Shown: positions 6,865 through 8,492 of the stretch, one piece after another
Position numbering within the stretch: the first letter of the stretch is position 1
Layout: the number at the start of each line of letters is the position of its first letter
Source: Gammaproteobacteria bacterium
GTDB taxonomy: Bacteria; Pseudomonadota; Gammaproteobacteria; UBA9339
Direction: 5' to 3'
Length of the DNA: 8,492 nt
NCBI GenBank assembly: GCA_018814965.1
Contig: JAHIYS010000218.1
Location: forward strand, 1-8,492
Translations under genes and position numbers: made by a program
The notes under the pieces: model-generated
Seen by the model: only the letters and a program-made list of their open reading frames with translations
What the model was told of the DNA's origin: nothing
The model's database searches: none

Positions 6865-7367
6865 GCAAATATCTTTTAATCTCCATATCTATCCATGCGA
6901 CTTTGTTTGCCATCATATTTAAATTCATGTTTTGGCAAATAAAAGCAGAGCCAGTTAATACGCCAATTATCACTATTTATACACTACACACTAATAAGGC
7001 ACTATCAGAACCAAAAATATCTAAAATATCAACCCCAAAAAAAGATCATTTTGCTATCCAATCAAGCAATCCGTCCAAGCAAGAACAAGAATTAGATCAA
7101 CTAAAAATAATTATTCACAGCTTATTTAAGAATCGTTTAAAGTATCCTAACAACATCCGTTTCCCGGCTGCTCCTAAAAAAGTCACAGCTGCACTAGTTG
7201 TTTTTCCTGATGGTCATACCGAAAATATTAGACTATTAAAGTCAAGTGGCTTCGCTATTTTTGATCGAGAGGTTTTAGAGGCGGCTTATTCCCTACCCCC
7301 ACTTAAAGAAGCACGATCAATAATAAAAAAACCGACCGAACTAGAGATCCCAATTGAATTTTTATAA
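6861..7367 (+). CDS. short TonB-family energy transducer
   Basis: This 168-residue protein has an N-terminal membrane helix (about 4-26) and a periplasmic C-terminal TonB domain (about 80-168). The helix carries Ser8-x3-His12, which corresponds to the Ser/His pair of the TonB transmembrane segment that contacts ExbB-ExbD. The C-terminal domain shows LKYPNN (93-98), VFPDGHTENIRLLKSSG (114-130), FDREVLEAAYSLPPL (134-148) and the final beta strand ELEIPIEFL. The linker (27-79) is short and Lys/Ser/Pro-containing rather than the long Pro-Glu/Pro-Lys rod of E. coli TonB (239 residues). The ATG lies inside the receptor's stop (ATGA), so translation is probably coupled. It most likely energises the receptor encoded just upstream. 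No exbB or exbD is in the window. Confidence 0.88.
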   Translation: MSKYLLISISIHATLFAIIFKFMFWQIKAEPVNTPIITIYTLHTNKALSEPKISKISTPKKDHFAIQSSNPSKQEQELDQLKIIIHSLFKNRLKYPNNIRFPAAPKKVTAALVVFPDGHTENIRLLKSSGFAIFDREVLEAAYSLPPLKEARSIIKKPTELEIPIEFL

Positions 7368-7369
7368 AA

Positions 7370-7398
7370 TTGACCTTAATAACGCAGCAGTTTAAGAT
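7370..7398 (+). promoter_or_regulatory. candidate promoter of the short gene at 7551
   Basis: TTGACC (7370-7375, 5/6) and TAAGAT (7393-7398, 4/6) are 17 bases apart, starting three bases after the tonB stop codon. It would start an RNA near 7405 and so give a leader of about 145 bases before the ATG at 7551. No terminator separates tonB from it, so read-through from the receptor operon is also possible. Confidence 0.4.
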
Positions 7399-7425
7399 AT
7401 AAATTCATTTGATTTGGAATTAATA

Positions 7426-7507
7426 GGTTAGGGTTTAGCTTTTTATAACCAGCGTATCGAGATTGGTTGTACAAGCTGCATGAGAGACCATCACCTGGGA
7501 GCTAACC
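7426..7507 (+). ncRNA. possible structured mRNA leader, unknown class
   Basis: The leader of the short gene can fold as a closed domain. An outer stem pairs GGTTAG (7426-7431) with CTAACC (7502-7507). Inside it AGCTT (7437-7441) pairs with AAGCT (7473-7477), and within that ATAACCA (7445-7451) pairs with TGGTTGT (7464-7470, one G-U). An alternative pairing uses AACC (7504-7507) with GGTT (7512-7515), which would break the outer stem. Mutually exclusive stems just ahead of a ribosome binding site are what a regulatory leader would show. It matches no riboswitch consensus that I can recall, and AT-rich sequence can give short stems by chance. Confidence 0.35.
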
Positions 7508-7550
7508 ACTTGGTTTTCTCAATTTATTAATATTAACATTAGGAGACAAT

Positions 7551-7744
7551 ATGACTAAAAGAACACTTTCTCAGTTAACGACAAATGAAAAAAACCAACC
7601 ACAGTCCACTATGCCAAGTCCTCTCAAGAATGTGCTGACGAATGTTGTGATAGAAAAGGTTTCCCATCATATCAATGGAATGATGGTCCTATAAAATCAT
7701 GTGGTGAAAATATTTATGGCGTATGGGATGGAAATTATTATTAA
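7551..7744 (+). CDS. short cysteine-rich protein, split by a -1 frame change at a poly-A run
   Basis: A strong ribosome binding site (AGGAG 7541-7545, 5-base spacing) precedes ATG 7551. The starting frame gives 47 residues, ending at TAA 7692-7694, with unremarkable content after residue 15. The -1 frame, open from 7589 to TAA 7742-7744, gives a more protein-like segment with Cys28, Cys32, Cys33 and Cys51 and many aromatics (QECADECCDRKGFPSYQW; ending GVWDGNYY), but it has no start codon of its own. The frames meet at seven A (7588-7594), read GAA AAA AAC, that is the slippery heptamer A AAA AAC. A shift there gives one 64-residue protein. Either this is programmed -1 frameshifting, or the run lost one A (eight A would join the frames), by mutation, phase variation or sequencing error. 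No downstream stimulatory hairpin is obvious. I do not recognise the protein; it has no signal peptide. Confidence 0.55.
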
Positions 7745-7870
7745 TATTATTTAATGACTTTTGGGGCGTGGATTATAGGTGTTAATTTACGACCCAAATC
7801 CAACCCTGATTATAATTCTCGATAAAATAACATCTGGCTAGCAAATAACCAATATCAATGATTTTTTTAA

Positions 7871-7897
7871 CAAGCTGGATCTAATGTTACCGGCTTG
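7871..7897. terminator. hairpin, weak terminator candidate
   Basis: CAAGCTGG (7871-7878) and CCGGCTTG (7890-7897) pair over 8 bp with one G-U and an 11-base loop. It lies downstream of the short gene at 7551-7744. No T-run follows on the plus strand, and on the minus strand the sequence after the stem is A-rich, so it is not a canonical terminator. Confidence 0.3.
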
Positions 7898-7936
7898 CTT
7901 TGGTTAACAATAATTTGCTTAATAGATCGACACAAA

Positions 7937-7965
7937 TTGACATGTTCAGCTATAGCGGTTACGAT
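7937..7965 (+). promoter_or_regulatory. near-consensus promoter pointing towards tRNA-Lys
   Basis: A perfect TTGACA (7937-7942) is followed after exactly 17 bases by TACGAT (7960-7965, 4/6). Transcription would start near 7972. The first gene downstream is the tRNA at 8223, about 250 bases away, so this is either the promoter of a long pre-tRNA or of an unrecognised small RNA covering the repeats. Confidence 0.5.
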
Positions 7966-7985
7966 ATCTGCTCTTTTATTGCCCG

Positions 7986-8062
7986 TTGGCCGGGATATGT
8001 GATACCGCTAATGGTTGATGGATTTTGGTTTTTGCTGAAGTAAAGTTTTCATAGCCGTTAGC
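7986..8062 (+). repeat. direct repeat copy 1, with broken 5' end of tRNA-Lys
   Basis: This is an imperfect duplicate of 8156-8233. It begins with TTGGCCGGGA, shares ATGGTT and TGGATTT, and is identical for 27 bases from GTTTTTGC (8028) to TCATAG (8054). It then copies the start of the tRNA as CCGTTAGC, one G short. The tRNA likeness resumes after a 28-base insertion with TCAGTTGG (8091-8098), matching the D-arm of the real tRNA at 8234-8241. The copy therefore carries a damaged tRNA-Lys fragment interrupted by a hairpin (CCCCGTT 8068-8074, AACGGGG 8084-8090). Confidence 0.75.
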
Positions 8063-8067
8063 CGTTG

Positions 8068-8160
8068 CCCCGTTAAGCTTCTAAACGGGGTCAGTTGGGC
8101 GAGAAGGAGTTTTCGTAAAGCAAAGCTTTACGCCTTCGAGCGCCAAACAGGATGTTTGGC
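8068..8160. repeat. hairpin-rich block between the two direct repeats
   Basis: Three hairpins lie in 93 bases: CCCCGTT/AACGGGG (8068-8074, 8084-8090, 9-base loop); CGTAAAG/CTTTACG (8114-8120, 8126-8132, 5-base loop) extended outwards by AAGG/CCTT and GGCG/CGCC; and GCCAAAC/GTTTGGC (8142-8148, 8154-8160, 5-base loop AGGAT). The GC content is visibly higher than in the surroundings. The composition (CGCCTTCGAGCGCC, CAGGATG inside a stem) resembles extragenic palindromic repeats. It could be an inserted repeat, and it begins inside the damaged tRNA copy. Confidence 0.55.
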
Positions 8161-8222
8161 CGGGACATGCAGCACCATGGATGGTTAGTGGATTTCTGTT
8201 TTTGCTGAAGTAAAGTTTTCAT

Positions 8223-8233
<11 letters not shown>
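8156..8233 (+). repeat. direct repeat copy 2, leader and 5' end of tRNA-Lys
   Basis: This is the intact copy of the duplicated sequence, 170 bases downstream of copy 1. It runs from TTGGCCGGGA through the 27-base identical segment (8198-8224) into the acceptor and D-arm start of the functional tRNA gene. Because the identity is highest next to the tRNA, this leader may have a function in transcription or processing of the tRNA, or the duplication may be recent at that end. Confidence 0.75.
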
Positions 8234-8298
<65 letters not shown>

Positions 8299-8492
8299 AT
8301 AAAATCAAATAGTTATACAATCAGCATGCTCGTCAATTCAATCCCTGGTAACAACTGGGCTAGCAAAATTAAAAATTTTGGGGGTTAAACTAGAAAGACT
8401 TAAGTTTTCCTTAATATGACCTCAGTATAATAATGGTAAATATAGCGGATTGCTGAAATCCGAATAAAATGTTGCAAAAATAGATGTGGTCA
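8299..8492. other. right-edge intergenic sequence
   Basis: No gene is supported. There is an AT-rich hairpin CAAAATT/AATTTTG (near 8365-8381), a perfect TATAAT at 8426-8431 without a good -35, and just after it a 6-bp hairpin CGGATT/AATCCG (8446-8451, 8457-8462) with loop GCTGA. The TATAAT could be a promoter for a gene that starts beyond the window. No T-rich terminator is seen after the tRNA. Confidence 0.4.

Larger units (their letters stand above)
7745..8222. other. gene-free stretch upstream of tRNA-Lys
   Basis: No protein gene is supportable on either strand here. The stretch holds an imperfect hairpin after the short gene (TGGATT 7769-7774 with AATCCA 7797-7802, extended by GGG/CCC with bulges), a second hairpin at 7871-7897, a near-consensus promoter at 7937-7965, two copies of an approximately 77-bp direct repeat, and a hairpin-rich block at 8068-8160. 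Each of the stronger elements is listed separately. Confidence 0.6.

Noticed and set aside
7426..7515. Known riboswitch (glycine, cobalamin, SAM, c-di-GMP) in the mini-gene leader
   Set aside because: Short stretches such as GAGAGACC recall the glycine class, but the conserved cores are missing; it is reported only as an unclassified structured leader.
7596..7680. Stimulatory hairpin or pseudoknot downstream of the slippery heptamer
   Set aside because: I found no stem of useful length within the usual distance, so programmed frameshifting stays one of several explanations.

Overview
The window is about 35-40% GC by eye and comes from a Gram-negative proteobacterium. It carries a lipid A gene (lpxB), a TonB-dependent outer-membrane receptor with its own TonB-like protein, a YihY-type inner-membrane protein, and a tRNA with an encoded CCA end. 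The LpxB sequence, the solo LuxR regulator with a poorly known N-terminal half, and the palindromic intergenic repeats recall gammaproteobacteria of the Legionellales type, many of which live in host cells. That placement is inference from memory of these families and is not proven here.

Layout. Positions 1-253 hold no convincing gene but contain a palindromic intergenic repeat of the GTCATTGCGAG type (117-233). Two small minus-strand genes follow, both for exported proteins: a ComEA-like helix-hairpin-helix protein (254-610) and a lysine-rich protein of unknown function (761-1093). Diverging from them, on the plus strand, are lpxB (1297-2436), a LuxR-family regulator (2513-3322) and a yihY/BrkB-type membrane protein (3376-4197). 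A minus-strand cupin gene (4238-4600) converges on yihY. The 338-bp gap 4601-4938 is more than half filled by a MITE-like palindrome (4654-4832), and after it come a candidate operator and an extended -10 promoter. These lead into a two-gene operon: a TonB-dependent receptor (4939-6864) and a short TonB (6861-7367) that overlap by ATGA.

The last 1.1 kb is the most unusual part. A predicted promoter sits just past the tonB stop, followed by a leader that can fold into nested stems (7426-7507). Then comes a short gene with a strong ribosome binding site (7551-7744). Its cysteine-rich C-terminal half is in the -1 frame relative to the start, and the switch falls at a run of seven A that reads A AAA AAC, a textbook -1 slippery heptamer. 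Programmed frameshifting, a poly-A length switch, a recent mutation or a sequencing indel could each explain this. Next lies a gene-free stretch (7745-8222) with a near-consensus promoter and an approximately 77-bp direct repeat: the leader and 5' end of tRNA-Lys(CTT) are duplicated about 170 bp upstream of the real tRNA (8223-8298). The duplicate tRNA fragment is interrupted by a hairpin, and a hairpin-rich block separates the two copies.

The genes do not form one pathway. LpxB (lipid A), YihY (inner membrane) and the receptor/TonB pair all concern the cell envelope, but only the receptor and tonB are clearly co-transcribed. No complete new system is proven; the small frame-shifted gene with its leader, and the duplicated tRNA region, are the best places to look.
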